Source: Meconema thalassinum
Lineage: Eukaryota > Arthropoda > Insecta > Orthoptera > Tettigoniidae
NCBI GenBank assembly: GCA_946902985.2
Contig: OX336388.2
Span: 131,256,346-131,320,345 of the forward strand
Length of the DNA: 64,000 nucleotides
Reading direction: 5' to 3'
In this document: positions 32,445 through 43,600 of the stretch, one piece after another
Layout: every line of letters begins with the position of its first letter
Position numbering within the stretch: position 1 is the first letter of the stretch
Position numbers and translations under genes: made by a program
The notes under the pieces: model-generated
What the model saw: only the letters and a program-made list of their open reading frames with translations
Database searches by the model: none
Told to the model about the DNA's origin: nothing

Positions 32445-32552
32445 TTATTCATAATGTTGAATTTTGGGCTTATGCCGTGTTTTCTTTCGAAACGCGTCGA
32501 ATATTAGTATAATAAAACACGGCATAAGCCCAAAATTCAACATTATGAATAA
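32445..32552. repeat. Perfect 39-bp hairpin with 30-nt loop
   Basis: The arm at 32445-32483 (TTATTCATAATGTTGAATTT onward) is the exact reverse complement of 32514-32552. The loop contains TTTCGAAACGCGTCGAATAT. It lies in the 5' part of the MULE, before the first recognised coding exon. Confidence 0.95.
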
Positions 32553-32641
32553 CTATATATTTGTTTCTGACCTGTTGTTGGATTCCTGGTTTATGCGGTC
32601 ACATTCCGTTTTATGGATTAGCCAATGGGGTAGCAGGTGTA

Positions 32642-34496
32642 AATTCTTTCGGAAGCAAGTACCTACCGCCCCCTTGGACTTGCTTCGAAACCTCTATACG
32701 GGCAACATCAGGAACGCGAAGAAGATGCCAGCATTAGTCAAATTTACAACAAAGGTATGTGTTCTTAGCCTTAGTTTTAGTAGTAGGGTACCACTGAGTG
32801 AATTTAGTAAACTCATTCAAACAACACATACGTAAATAATGTAGTTTCTTCTATTTAAAATTTATTTATTGATAATGCAGCCCAACGTACTCATCATATT
32901 TTACAATTATCAAAAATCTAATTAAAAAATTTATTTTATATTAATTTATGTTCATGAACTATTTGGAAACAAGTTTCAAGCATTGGTCTTGTACTATCAA
33001 TGTCAAAAGTGTGGTTTTTTTAATTATAAAACATACGCGTGCAGAGCTGCTTTTCTACTCCAGGCGCGGATTAGAAGCATAACACTGCATTATTAACATT
33101 TCTAAGCATTTGTGTTTTACTGTACTATGGTGCTTTATTAATGTATTTTGTTTACTCAGTTGGTATCCATGTTTACAACATTTTATAGATTTATAAAGCA
33201 GACCCCTGTTTTCTTTATTTGTTTTTCCAAACTCTAGCATTGAAATTTTGATTTTTTAACCATACTTTTAAAATATTTTTTTCTATTTATGAAACAATTT
33301 TTATTTGTAAATAAAAAAAACTTTATTCCGAGAATTCCTTAAAATTGTTAGGCCAGTTTTCGTTTTCTCATATACATACATTGCTTGTTTTATAGTATAG
33401 GATAGATGGTTTGTTTTCAGGTTATGACTTCGTTACCGAAATGCCTAGGACAGAGTCTATGATGAGGTCACTTTATGGACACAAAAGCAGTGCCCAGGGA
33501 AGCACAAAGGAGCCGGAACACAGAGAAAATATCGTGTTTGATATCAATACGTTCACTATGATTGACGGTTCGTCTTTCCTTTTGGCCGACGACGGAAATG
33601 AAGAAAGAATTATTGTTTTTTGCGGCAGCAAAGGAAAAGAGAGCTTGAAATGTTTTAGCCATTTTTTTATGGATGGTACTTTCAAGAGCTCTAGCAAGCA
33701 GTTTTGTCAAATATATACCATACATGCCGATTTTGGGAGTAGCAATGATGAGACAAATATATTTCCTATCGCATTCGCACTTCTACCAAACAAGAAGAAG
33801 CAAACGTATACGAGACTGTTCAGACTCCTCCTCCAGGCTGTTCCGGAGTGGAGACCAGAAGACGTAAATGTGGATTTTGAAGCTGCTGTAATTTCTTCTC
33901 TGAAAGACGTACCCTATTTCCGACAACAAAATTACATGGCTGTCATTTTCACATGACAAAATGCTTATGGAGAAAAGTACAGGATCTCGGATTATCGGTG
34001 GAGTACCGAGAGAATAACGAAATCCGCCTTCATGACCGTATGTGCGCAGCACTTGCGTTTTTAAAGCCTGAAGATGTGCTCGATGGATGGGTGGAAATAC
34101 ACTCTCAAGCTCCAGAAAGTCCCAAACTTAGCCAGTTTTTTTACTACATCGTTGACAACTGGCTAGAAAACCAAGACATTCCAATCGAGATGTGGAACTG
34201 CCACCAAGCACGACACAGGACAACGAATGCTGTTGGGGGCTGGAACAACCGACTCAACAATCTTGTCGGGAGACCTCACCCCAAATTAAAAGAGGTTGTC
34301 AAAGTGTTGAAGACGGAAGCTGAGAAAACAAACTGCGCATTTTTTAAGGCCGAGCTCAACATGGAAGGGAAAGAAAAGAAGACGAAAATATGTCAAACTG
34401 GACGGACGGATTGAGAACATTCAGAAAAAGTTCGAAAATGACAAAAATATGAAAAGTTTTCTGAAGGCAGTTGCCTATTTACAGAAAATGGAGTAG
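32642..34496 (+). pseudogene. MULE transposase, two exons, two frame lesions
   Basis: Exon 1 (open to 32754) ends ISQIYNK plus one base; the intron 32755-33420 (GTATGT to TTTTCAG, 666 bp) joins to GYDFVTEMPRTESMMRSLYG, the typical lead-in to a MULE domain. The catalytic region has HFFMDGTFKSSSKQFCQIYT with the first Asp, FPIAFALLPNKKKQTYTRLF, and VNVDFEAAV with the second Asp. Near 33915 five extra bases (CCCTA) shift the frame; after it come KLHGCHFHMTKCLWRKVQ (the CxH block) and HRTTNAVGGWNNRLNNLVG. A second shift near 34375 moves the reading to KYVKLDGRIENIQKKF and a stop at 34494-34496. The protein would bind the long inverted repeats and move the element; this copy cannot make it whole. 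Confidence 0.85.
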
Positions 34497-34974
34497 GTTA
34501 ATATTATTGTTGAACAAATATGACAAAAAAAAACACAAAAAAAAACAACAGATGAAGCCTAGAAAGCTGATTTTAAACACGCGAAAATGATAACAACACC
34601 ACACTGATCGGTTTTGTTATTATTTTGCCAGTCCACAGCCTGGATAAAGTGTGATGCAAATCATATTTATTTTATTTTGATGGAAATTACACTACATCAC
34701 AACTATATTTTCGAGACCGTGTTGGTAATGAAGTACATAGACCGAGCGCTTTTCTTCACTCCAAATGAGTATTATGTTAAGGTGCATTGTCACAGGTGCG
34801 GCTGTAAGGATGATCACTGAAGCCTATAGCCTTATGGGTGGGGGGATGTGTGTGGAACTGTCAGTCGGGAATATTTCTGAGTCATTAAACAGGTAGTCGC
34901 GTCCAAGGGCTGTGTGGAAGTGTCAGTATTTTGGGCAGTGTGTGGAAGTGTCAGTGTGGGGAACTGTCATGTAA

Positions 34975-35172
34975 TCGGATTTTGTCCTCCTATCTTCCAG
35001 AGATTCCCACCATCATACGAGTTACACTACTTCTAGGATTAAAATCGTCGAGCACAACCCTAGCAGCCTTCCTCTGTACCATCTCCAGCTCATTGATGAG
35101 CCCTACCTGATATGGGTCCCATGCCGCTGAGCCGTATTCCAAGATTAACCTCACCAGGGTCAAATATTGGGG
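34975..35172 (-). pseudogene. LINE ORF2 segment, upstream of the MULE insertion
   Basis: Minus-strand reading LTLVRLILEYGSAAWDPYQV, GLINELEMVQRKAARVVLDD and SSVTRMM, followed with one frame change by SLEDRRTKS at the MULE target site. This is the region after the reverse transcriptase in CR1/Jockey-like LINEs and continues in 31954-31570. The 5' part of the LINE is missing. Confidence 0.85.
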
Positions 35173-35335
35173 ATATGATTGGGAAAGAGGCGGCCGTGGC
35201 CTGAAGTTAGGAACCATCCCAGCATTTTACTGGAGTAGAGTTGGGGGAAGCCACGGAAAACCACTTCCAGGATAGCTGAGGTGGATATCGAACACTCCAC
35301 TTATCAGTTTTGCATCATGTGACTGTGTGTACCCC

Positions 35336-36793
35336 CAGGGGCTCACTTCTAGTGGGCGTGGGTTGGCGACCACAGGGCCCCAGCTTCCACTTACTTCTGC
35401 CGGGCTCCACTCCGTCTTCTTTCCTGTCGACCTCACTTGGTCAACTCTTGTTCTCTTCCGACCCCGACGGTATTAGGGTATCCGAGGCCTAGGGAGTCTT
35501 TCACTTTCCCGCCTTGTTTAGCCCTTCTCTCATCTTTCCTGATACCCTCCTTCTGTGAGGGGTCAGCCTTTTTTTCTTTTCCTTTTACCTCCTGCCTTGT
35601 GCTCAAGGCCCTTAAGGAGGCCGGGTGTATGTAGCCCCACCCCTTCTGGTGCACCCTAGATAATGCTAAACCCTCAGGGGCTCACGGCCGGTGAGTTCGG
35701 GAGTTGGTGACCCCGAGGGATTCCTGAGCTGGGTCCGTTTTCCCCTTTTGTCCCTTACCTTTGGGGCGGACCCTCTCCCCTCTCCCCTCCTCTCCTCTCC
35801 TCTCCTCTTTTCATTATATTTCCTTTCTCTTCAAGATTCCCGCACTGTTTTTGTTACTTGGTTCACCGTGTATCTAAATTCCCTTTTAGCGATTTTTTAA
35901 AGGTATTTTTAATCTACGTTGCATTTTGTAAGTTTTTTCGATCTAAATTACATCTCGCGATTGTTTTCAACTTCAATTGCATTTTGTAAAGATTGACAAT
36001 CTAAATTGCTTTTTGGTAAGTCTTTCAATGCAGGTAGCCGGCCGGGCCTTTTAGTGAGAATTTTGAATTTCAATTGCATTTTGTAAGTATTTTCAACCAA
36101 AACCGCATTTCGCACGAATTTTGAATCTAAATTGCATTATGTTTGGTGGGCATTTTGCACATATTTTGATTCTTAATTGCATTTTGTGGGTATTTTGAAT
36201 CTAAATTACATTTTGTCAAGTATTTTCAATCTAAATTGCATTTTGTAAGTATTGTCAATCCACATGAGTCGTTTGAATCTACCGTACATTTTGTAAGCAA
36301 TTTCAATTGCATTTTGTAAGTATTTTGAATTTCAATTGCACTTTGTGAATAATTTGGATTGGAACTGGGATATTTCAATCTGAATTGCATTGTGTATTTT
36401 CAATTTCCATTGCATTTTGTAAGTATTTTGAACCTCAATTGCATTTTGTACGTATTTTCGATCTCATTTGCCTTTTGTAAGTATTTTGAATTTCAGTTGC
36501 ATTTTGTAAGTATTTCGACGCTACATTGCATTTTGTACTTATTTTGAATCTAGCCTACGTTTTGTGGGTCTTTTTCAATCTATTCTTTTTGTGAATCTTT
36601 TCGTTCTAAATTCCCTTTTGTAAGACCATATTGTGAGTTGTTTCCATCTGGGTTTCTCTTCGTACGTATTTTCCGTCTCACATAATTTTCGTTCTGGTTT
36701 CCATTTCATTCTCATTTTCGCTATCACCCAGATCATTAGGGGCCGATAACCTAGATGTTAGGCCCCTTAAAACAACAATTATCATCATCATCA
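35336..36793 (+). mobile_element. 1.46-kb non-autonomous retroposon with 16-bp target duplication
   Basis: Flanked by TGACTGTGTGTACCCC at 35320-35335 and 36794-36809. The 5' part carries two related blocks, CAGGGGCTCACTTCTAGTGG at 35336 and CAGGGGCTCACGGCCGGTGA at about 35677, like repeated promoter units. The middle is a 30-bp minisatellite. The 3' end is GGGGCCGATAACCTAGATG, TTAGGCCCCTTAAAACAACA, then (ATC)n. The same 3' end in minus orientation forms the 57-bp insert at 24811-24867. No coding frame of note, so it depends on a LINE partner. Confidence 0.85.
35890..36640. repeat. About 30-bp imperfect minisatellite
   Basis: Variations of AATCTAAATTGCATTTTGTAAGTATTTTC repeat about 20-25 times with much divergence, inside the retroposon. 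Confidence 0.85.
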
Positions 36794-36925
36794 TGACTGT
36801 GTGTACCCCGTTCCAGCCCTCGCACCGGAATTAAAATTTCTTAGCAGAGCCGAGAATCAAACCCGGACCTCCGGGGCGCCAGCCGAACGCTAGGTGCTAA
36901 CCCAGGAGGTGACCAAAACTGAACG

Positions 36926-37399
36926 AGGCGTGTCTCTCAAATTGAGGACCCGTAGGACGTAGTCTTGAGAACCAAAGAGCTCAGACAGAAGACTGTTCAA
37001 GTGGCAGGTTGATGACTCCTGCCGTTTAAGGTCGTGGAGGATGATGAAGAAGATGACGCCAGAATTACAGTCTATTACTGTTGTTGGTAAATTAGGTTAT
37101 TTTTCACTTAATAAACTGGGTGACGTCAGAGCTCCCTCCTTTTATAGAATGAATCATTCATTGTGTGTCTTATAGTGCTAATTCCCTGCCTCATTACTAT
37201 CCACTGCCTTCAAAAGGGCTTCTCAGTAATGACACGCGGGAAATACTAAATAGCCTTCATTTACATCTGCTGATTGAGACAGTTGAATTACGCCCAAGCA
37301 CCACTGTTTTGCTGTCTGCCGCTCTATATAGTGACCCGCAATGCAAAGATCTTCTGCATATTCAAGTTTATTTGCGAAGCATTGGAAAAATTGGACATT
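36926..37399. other. No feature recognised
   Basis: Sequence between the split SINE and the LINE remnant, without a supported gene. Confidence 0.35.
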
Positions 37400-37790
37400 A
37401 ACTGAAACCATGTGCAGGAAGCTACAAGCATTTGAAATGTGGATGTACCGAAGAATGCTGAAGATGCCTTGGAAAGCCAAGATTACCAATGTAGAAGTTT
37501 TGCAGCGTATGAACAAACAAAACGAAATTCTCAATACCACCAAGAGAAGAATAGAATACTTTGGTCATATGATGCGAAACAGTAAATACCAACTCCTTCA
37601 ATCAATACTCCAAGGGAAAATTAATGGAAGACGTAGTCCGGGGCTAAGAAAGATATCGTGTCTCGACAACTTAAGCCAGTGGTTTGGGGTGACAAGACTC
37701 GAACTGTTCAGAAGAGCTATGGACCAAAAACAGATCATGCTACTGATCGCCAAAGTCCTGAGAGGACACGGCACTTGAAGAAGAAAAATA
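37400..37790 (+). pseudogene. LINE ORF2 C-terminal remnant (same family as 55150-55990)
   Basis: The frame reads KLQAFEMWMYRRMLKMPWK, ITNVEVLQRMNKQNEILN, RRIEYFGHMMRNSKYQLLQS, ILQGKINGRRSPGLRKIS and NLSQWFGVTRLELFRRAMD. This is the conserved C-terminal block after reverse transcriptase in RTE-like LINEs and matches the longer copy near 55.6 kb almost residue for residue in order. The (GAAGAA)n-like end at 37778-37800 is the element tail. The 5' part is missing. Confidence 0.85.
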
Positions 37791-37799
37791 AGAAGAAGG

Positions 37800-38936
37800 A
37801 AAAATAACTCAACATGTAGTCTAGTGGTTTTCACTGAGTTGATTTCATTCATAGAATTTCAAGTTAATGATGTTGCGAGTTTGGTTATGTTCTTGCACGT
37901 TTGTTTAATGGACAGTCTTATAAGAATAGTTAATGTAAAATTGTATACCATATCCTGAATATTGGAGAATTATGGTGTTATTTTTACCTAATGTCGACGT
38001 GTCAGCCGATACCAGATTAAGGGCCGAGTTCATCAACGCAGCGTTAACAGGCCGTCAGTAAATGCGTTGTTAATTTTAACATTGGAATTAAGCTTGTTGG
38101 TGTTTCACCAGCACATTCAAAGATTAGCATTTGCAAACGAATCGTTATTGTTAAGGGATGTACAAAACTCCTTGAAAGATGATGATTGTGGTGGTATTTA
38201 TATAGTCTATACGGTACTAGCGGATCTGTGCGAGAAATCTCGCATGTTCATAAACCATACTTTCCCCAATAGGTTTTGCAAATCGAACACTTCGTACAAA
38301 AATTTATATTTAAGAAATTAGAATGTCCCTTAAAATAAAATACACCAGGTAGAGTAGCGCATAGTCGCAGCGGTACCTGGTCTCCTAGCGCCGCTGGCCT
38401 GCTCGCTTCGCTCGCAGCCAGCGGCTACAAAACAAATTAGCAGCAGAATGCAATTTGTTACTGATAATGTCATTTGTGTGCTGTACCACTCACCGGTTAT
38501 TCGATATTTATGAAATTATCGATTTGAGTACTCATTCCTTTGATTTACTGTTTCTGAAATCCATGCAAAATGATAAAGGAAAGACCTCATAATGTTAAAA
38601 TGACATGAAACGGGCGTCACAGCGACCAAAATGTGAGGTGGACAGCAATTACGGAGCGTATTTTCATACATCAACAGTATCTGCAAATCGCACACTTCGT
38701 ACAATTTTTTAAGCAATTATTGATATTTATGGAATTAGAGTGCAATTCGTCACTGCTAATGTCTATTCTCTTTCATTTGAATGCTCATTTTTACGATCGG
38801 TCGCTTGTGAATGCCGCAGGAGGGATCCATACTACTGAAATAATATATATGATTTATTGCTGCCAATGGCCACGATGCAATATAATATTAATAATAGGAG
38901 AAAACCCAAAATGCAACGATTACAATAAATTCTCGT
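37800..38936. other. No gene; GC-rich hairpin at 38390-38424
   Basis: AT-rich spacer. CCGCTGGCCTGCTCGCTTCG with CTCGCAGCCAGCGG forms an imperfect hairpin near 38391-38424, a compact GC-rich island in AT-rich DNA. Confidence 0.4.
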
Positions 38937-39140
38937 TCACAACAAAAGTTTCAGTGACTCCACTCTTTGGCTGCATGTCAGGGCATGATATCTTTCACAT
39001 GCACTTTCACACAATTTGCAAATACACTCTATACTGGGCTCATGATATTCTTTCATTTTACAGACCTTGAAATGGAATCCATGTACTGTATTGCGAAACG
39101 AGTGATTGTATGTCTCAGGTAGTAACATGCACCTTTCCAC
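38937..39140 (-). pseudogene. LINE 3' end remnant with C-terminal zinc motif
   Basis: Minus-strand reading NTVHGFHFKVCKMKEYHEPS followed by CICKLCESACERYHALTC. It lines up with VHGFHHKVC and CICELC...RYHITTC at the C-terminus of the LINE at 11395-13251, so it is an older copy of the same family. Only the last about 60 codons remain. Confidence 0.75.
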
Positions 39141-39207
39141 TCATCGGACGTCACTGCGGCTGTTAAATAAAAGTCACTCCATATTTGCATCCTCTTCATT
39201 TTGAGCT

Positions 39208-39669
39208 CTGCTTGCCACGGTGGGTGAGTGGTTAACGTGTCGGATTACCAACCCCAAGCTTGCAGGTTCGCCCCTGGCAGTGGTAAGTGGTTTTTGAAAG
39301 GCGACAAAAATTACGACCTGGATGTCATACTGTACGTTGTTGGCATGTTAAAGAACCCATTTGAATTCAGTAGGCCGTCGTTCAATGGCAAAATTAATCT
39401 CGGGATTTTTCGCAACACCAAGTTCCTCATTTCCCTACTAGAAAGCGCTATAGTGTCAAGGTGCTTAGATATCTAACCCCCTTGACTTTCATAGCGTTAA
39501 AGGAACGACGAAATTCGACATGCAAGCTGCCCTCTGGGTGTCAATTAACAAAGCTTGCACCCAGCACCCGAGGTCATACGAAAACAAAATTGACCTCTTT
39601 TATAAGGTTCTCGTACTGGGTATTATCATGCATGCCGTGAACTGAACTGTAAAAAGCTTAAGTTTTTTT
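39208..39669 (+). repeat. SINE-like repeat copy A, plus strand
   Basis: The head GCCACGGTGGGTGAGTGGTTAACG and GCAGGTTCGCCCCTGG is tRNA-like. The body includes GGCATGTTAAAGAACCCATT, TTCAGTAGGCCGTCG, AAAATTAATCTCGGGA and TAGAAAGCGCTATAGTGTCAAG. The right end (TACTGGGTATTATCATGC to a T run) is shared with copies B and C. Confidence 0.75.
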
Positions 39670-39862
39670 TTATCGTATGGCCTCGCGTGCCTGGAGGGCG
39701 GCTTCCATGTCGAATCTTGTCCTTCTTTGGAACGCTATGAAAGCCAAGGAGCGCTTTCTAGTATATAAATGAGGAACTTTGTGTTGGCGAAAACTCCCGA
39801 GATTAATTTTGCCATTATGAACACGGCCTACTGAATTCAAATGGGTTCTTTGACATGCCAAC

Positions 39863-39866
39863 ATAG
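39863..39866. repeat. Target duplication ATAG, left of gypsy element
   Basis: ATAG is repeated at 46453-46456, right after the second LTR. Confidence 0.85.
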
Positions 39867-40544
39867 TGTTACGGCTGTGAGTTTGTGTCATCGCTCGCCG
39901 CTTGAGTCACAACTGCCCCAGGGGCTGGGCTGTGGCATGCCTCCTGTATTGCGTGTGCCTTATGCAACAGGGCTACTAAGACAAAGAGATAGTCCAGAAG
40001 ATTCGTGACTGGACCAGCGATGGAAGCCTCGAGAAGCCGTGGACCCTGGATGGATCTAGAACCATTTATTGAGTCACCGGCCTGCTATATAAGAGTGACC
40101 CGTGAAGCAGTTGTTGTTGTTGTGTTTTACGAGCTAGTGCGAGCGATTATCTTGTGCGACAGAAGTGTGGTGACGAAGTGCTGTGCGAGTTACGAAATCC
40201 TGTGACATTGTTTCTCCAGCGTGTGGACAGCGAAATAGCCTGCAGCAAGTGAACGTAAGTAATTGTGGTCGGTGAACATAAAAGAGAGGAGCAGGTAGTT
40301 TCTGTCAAGGCCACCGTACTCATTAGGACGGATTAACTTCTGCGATCTGTTGACAAGTGAAAGGGGAAGTATTCTCGACTTGAGGAAACTGGAATAAGGC
40401 TCCTAATTGCTTGTATTTGCTGACTAGTGTAATTTTCTGGCCACAATAAAGTTAATTATTTCTTTAAGCTGTAATTGGTGTTGTGCTTTGTACCCCTACC
40501 GTAATCCAGTTAACAAAAGTGCCACTAGGGGGTGGCACGTAACA
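39867..40544 (+). repeat. 5' LTR of the intact gypsy element, 678 bp
   Basis: Starts TGTTACGG and ends CGTAACA. Contains a TATA-type box, GCTATATAAGAG, near 40084 and a poly(A) signal AATAAAG near 40446, giving a usual U3-R-U5 order. Confidence 0.95.
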
Positions 40545-40643
40545 ACTGGTGTCAGAAGCCGGATTACGAACTCAAGCACAACACCTGACGGTCCTGGTTT
40601 CAAAACCCGAGCAGGTCATTTTCTCTAATTTTCCTGTGAGTGC

Positions 40644-43600
40644 ATGCCCTTTACAAGACAAACAACTAAAATGGAGGAGAAATTGGCAGCATTGCTAGAA
40701 AAGTTAACTGGCATGGAAGACGGCCAGAAGAAATTAGCCAAGGACCTGAAGGATGACCTGAAGAAGATGGAAGACGGCCAGAAGAAGATGGAAGACGGCC
40801 AGAAGAAGATGGAAGACGGCCAGAAGAAATTAGCCAAGGACCTGAAGGATGACCTGAAGAAGATGGAAGACGGCCAGAAGAAGATGGAGGACGGCCAGAA
40901 GAAGTTAGCAGAGGACCTGAAGGACGGCCAGAATAAGTTAGCAGAGGACCTAACCGCCAAATTTCTGGATGGCCAGAAAAATCTGGAAGAGTGTCTGCTG
41001 ACGAAATTAGAGGAGAGCCAAAGGAAATTAGAACAGGGCCTACGTGAGAAAGTCGCGGCAGTGGAGGAGAAGTTCAACACCTTGCAAGTGGAAGTTGCCG
41101 AGCTGCGCCAACGCCCGCTGATGGGGGTGGAGGAGAGATTCAACGCTCTACAAAAGGAATTTGCTGAGCTGCGCCGACTCCTGCCGACAGGGATGGAAGA
41201 TAGATTCAAAGCCCTACAAGAGGAAGTCGCCGAGCTGCGCCGACGCCCGCCGACCGGGGTGGATGAGAGAGTCAAAGCCCTACAAGAGGAAGTTGCCGAG
41301 CTGCGCCAACGCCCGCCCACCGTTACACCGGGAATATCAGGAACGGGACATAGCAGAGTGACGCCCCCAACCTTCGACGGAAAGGTCCCGTGGAGCACCT
41401 ACTTACGTCAGTTCGAGGCGGCCTGTTCCATAAATAACTGGAACAACACAGAAAAGGCTACAGCTCTCATTGTAGCGCTGAGAGGTGACGCCCTTAACGT
41501 CCTTCAGGCCATCCCGACTGGATCCCAGGACTACGCTTCACTGATCGCCCATATGGAGTCCCGATATGGAGATAGCCATCTTCAGCAGGCCTACCAGATG
41601 CAGCTCCGGACCCGGGTACAGAAGAACGCGGAAACCCTGCAGGAGTTCGAGATGGACATCGCACGCCTCGTAAGGCTCGCCTACCCAACAGCGCCGGCCG
41701 ACTTTCTGGAGCAGATAGCGACGCAGACTTTCACCGACGGGCTACGGGACTCGGACACTCAACAGGCGCTGCGTCTTGCGCGCAATAAGACCCTGGCAGA
41801 TGCGCTGAGCCACGCACTTGAGTTCGAGACGGCAAAGCAGGTATCTAGAATGTGCGCGCGGGTGCGTCAGGTGGACGTTGACGAACCAGCCAAAGCCAAC
41901 AAGACCAAGCCCCTGGCCGATGAACTGATGGAGGTGCTAGGCCGGTTCTTCAAGAGTCGCAGTACCACCAACAAAAACTTAGCCGAAGGACATCCGGTGA
42001 GGCGGCCCGGAAGAGGACTACCAACCTGCTGGACCTGCCGTAAGAGAGGCCACCTGAGCAAGGACTGCGGTGATCGCCGCCGCCAAGAGTTTCCGTCGGG
42101 ACAGTCAGTCGTAGGGAAACCGCGCGGCCCAGGAAAGCAAGTATCAGCCAGCCATGAGGGGCGAAGGTTGGCTCAAGCCCCGGCAGTCCAAGTTCGTGTG
42201 ACGCAGTTACGGAGGGATAAAAGCAGCCTGATGGTCGACGGATTCATCAACGGAGTGAGCTGGCCCATGCTAATCGACACGGGAGCATCGAGGACCATCG
42301 TCAGCCCCACCGTGATCCCGAAGTGGAGAGTGCAACCCACACAAAGGAACCTCCAGCTAATAACCGCGACCGGAGAGACCGCACCGGTACATGGCGAAGC
42401 ATCACTGGAGTTCGTCATTGGTCGACGGGCGATAAAGCATCCAGTGCTTGTGGCTGACGTATCAAATGAAGTGATCATCGGACTGGACTTCCTGGACCAG
42501 AACAACATCATCTTGGATCTGAGTACCAACACTCTGCACTTCGGAAGGGAGGAACTTGCTTTGCGACCAGCACACGAGGCCGTCGCCGCACGACGAGTAA
42601 GGCTGAGAGAGGACGTCATCGTTCCCGCCAGGACGGAAGTCAGCGCTGCCGTAATTGTCGACGGAACAGCTGAGGGAGTGGCGGCTGTCATCGAACCAAA
42701 ATATGAGGACATCCAGACAAAAGGGTTGCTAGTTGCCAAGACCCTCATCAACACGACGTCTCGGCCGTACGTCCGCCTGTCCAACCTGAACGACTACGAC
42801 ATTACGGTTCACCGGGACACCAACCTAGGAGTCTGCGAGCCCGTTACCTGGATTGCCCGCATCACAGATACGACGGACAGACACCTGCAGACGGACAACC
42901 GAAGAAGACGCGCCCTGCCAGAAGAACTACAGAAGCTGTACCAAGGATCCCAGGACCATCTAGACGAAGAGCAATCACGCCGACTTCAGGACCTGCTACG
43001 CGAATTCCAGGATGTCTTCTCCGTGGGGAGCAAAGACTTCGGCAGGACAAGCTTGGTCCAGCACAGAATCGACGTTGGGGACAGCGCACCGATAAGGGCC
43101 CCATTCCGACGTGTCCCGCTCGCCAAGCAAGCCGAAGTCGACCGGATGGTAGAAGAGATGAAGGAGCAAGGGGTGATCGAGCCATCACATAGTCCTTGGA
43201 GTTCTCCGGTCGTGCTAGTGAAGAAGAAGGACGGCTCCACCAGGTTCTGCGTGGACTACAGGCGGGTGAACGACGTCACGAAAAAGGACAGCTACCCTCT
43301 ACCCCGGATCGACGACACGCTGGACACCATATCAGGATCAAGATGGTTCTCCACCTTGGATTTGAAGAGTGGCTACTGGCAGGTGGAGGTCCACCCGAAG
43401 GACCGCGAGAAAACGGCGTTCTCTGTGGGCAGCGGGCTCTGGCAGTTCACCGTCATGCCATTCGGTCTGTGCAACGCCCCTGCAACCTTCGAAAGGCTAA
43501 TGGAGTCCATTCTGAGGGGACTACACTGGAAGACCTGCCTGGTATACCTAGACGACGTCATCGTTCTGGGGAGGAGCTTCGAGGAGCACTACAGCAACCT

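Larger units (their letters stand above)
31955..34974 (+). mobile_element. MULE-type DNA transposon, 3.02 kb
   Basis: Terminal inverted repeats of about 140-150 bases (31955-32108 and 34829-34974) share GACAGTTCCCCACACTGACA, CTTCCACACACTGCCCAAAA and CTACCTGTTTAATGACTCAG. GGATTTTG is duplicated on both sides (31947-31954 and 34975-34982), with a ninth base differing (T against C). Taking the element out restores a continuous LINE reading, which confirms the boundaries. It encodes a MULE transposase with two frame lesions. Confidence 0.92.
35178..36925 (-). repeat. SINE split by a 1.46-kb retroposon
   Basis: The left part (35178-35335) holds GGCGGCCGTGGCCTGAAG, CCATCCCAGCATTTTACTGG and CCACGGAAAACCACTTCC, matching the SINE at 26290-26590. 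The right part (36794-36925) ends in a tRNA-like head read on the minus strand (GGTCCGGGTTTGATTCTCGG). TGACTGTGTGTACCCC is duplicated at the break. Confidence 0.75.

Noticed and set aside
40625..41398. 257-codon minus-strand frame rich in Phe, Trp, Pro and Ser
   Set aside because: Antisense shadow of the repetitive Gag coiled coil.
42173..42784. 203-codon minus-strand frame within gypsy pol
   Set aside because: Antisense shadow of the protease region; no domain of its own.
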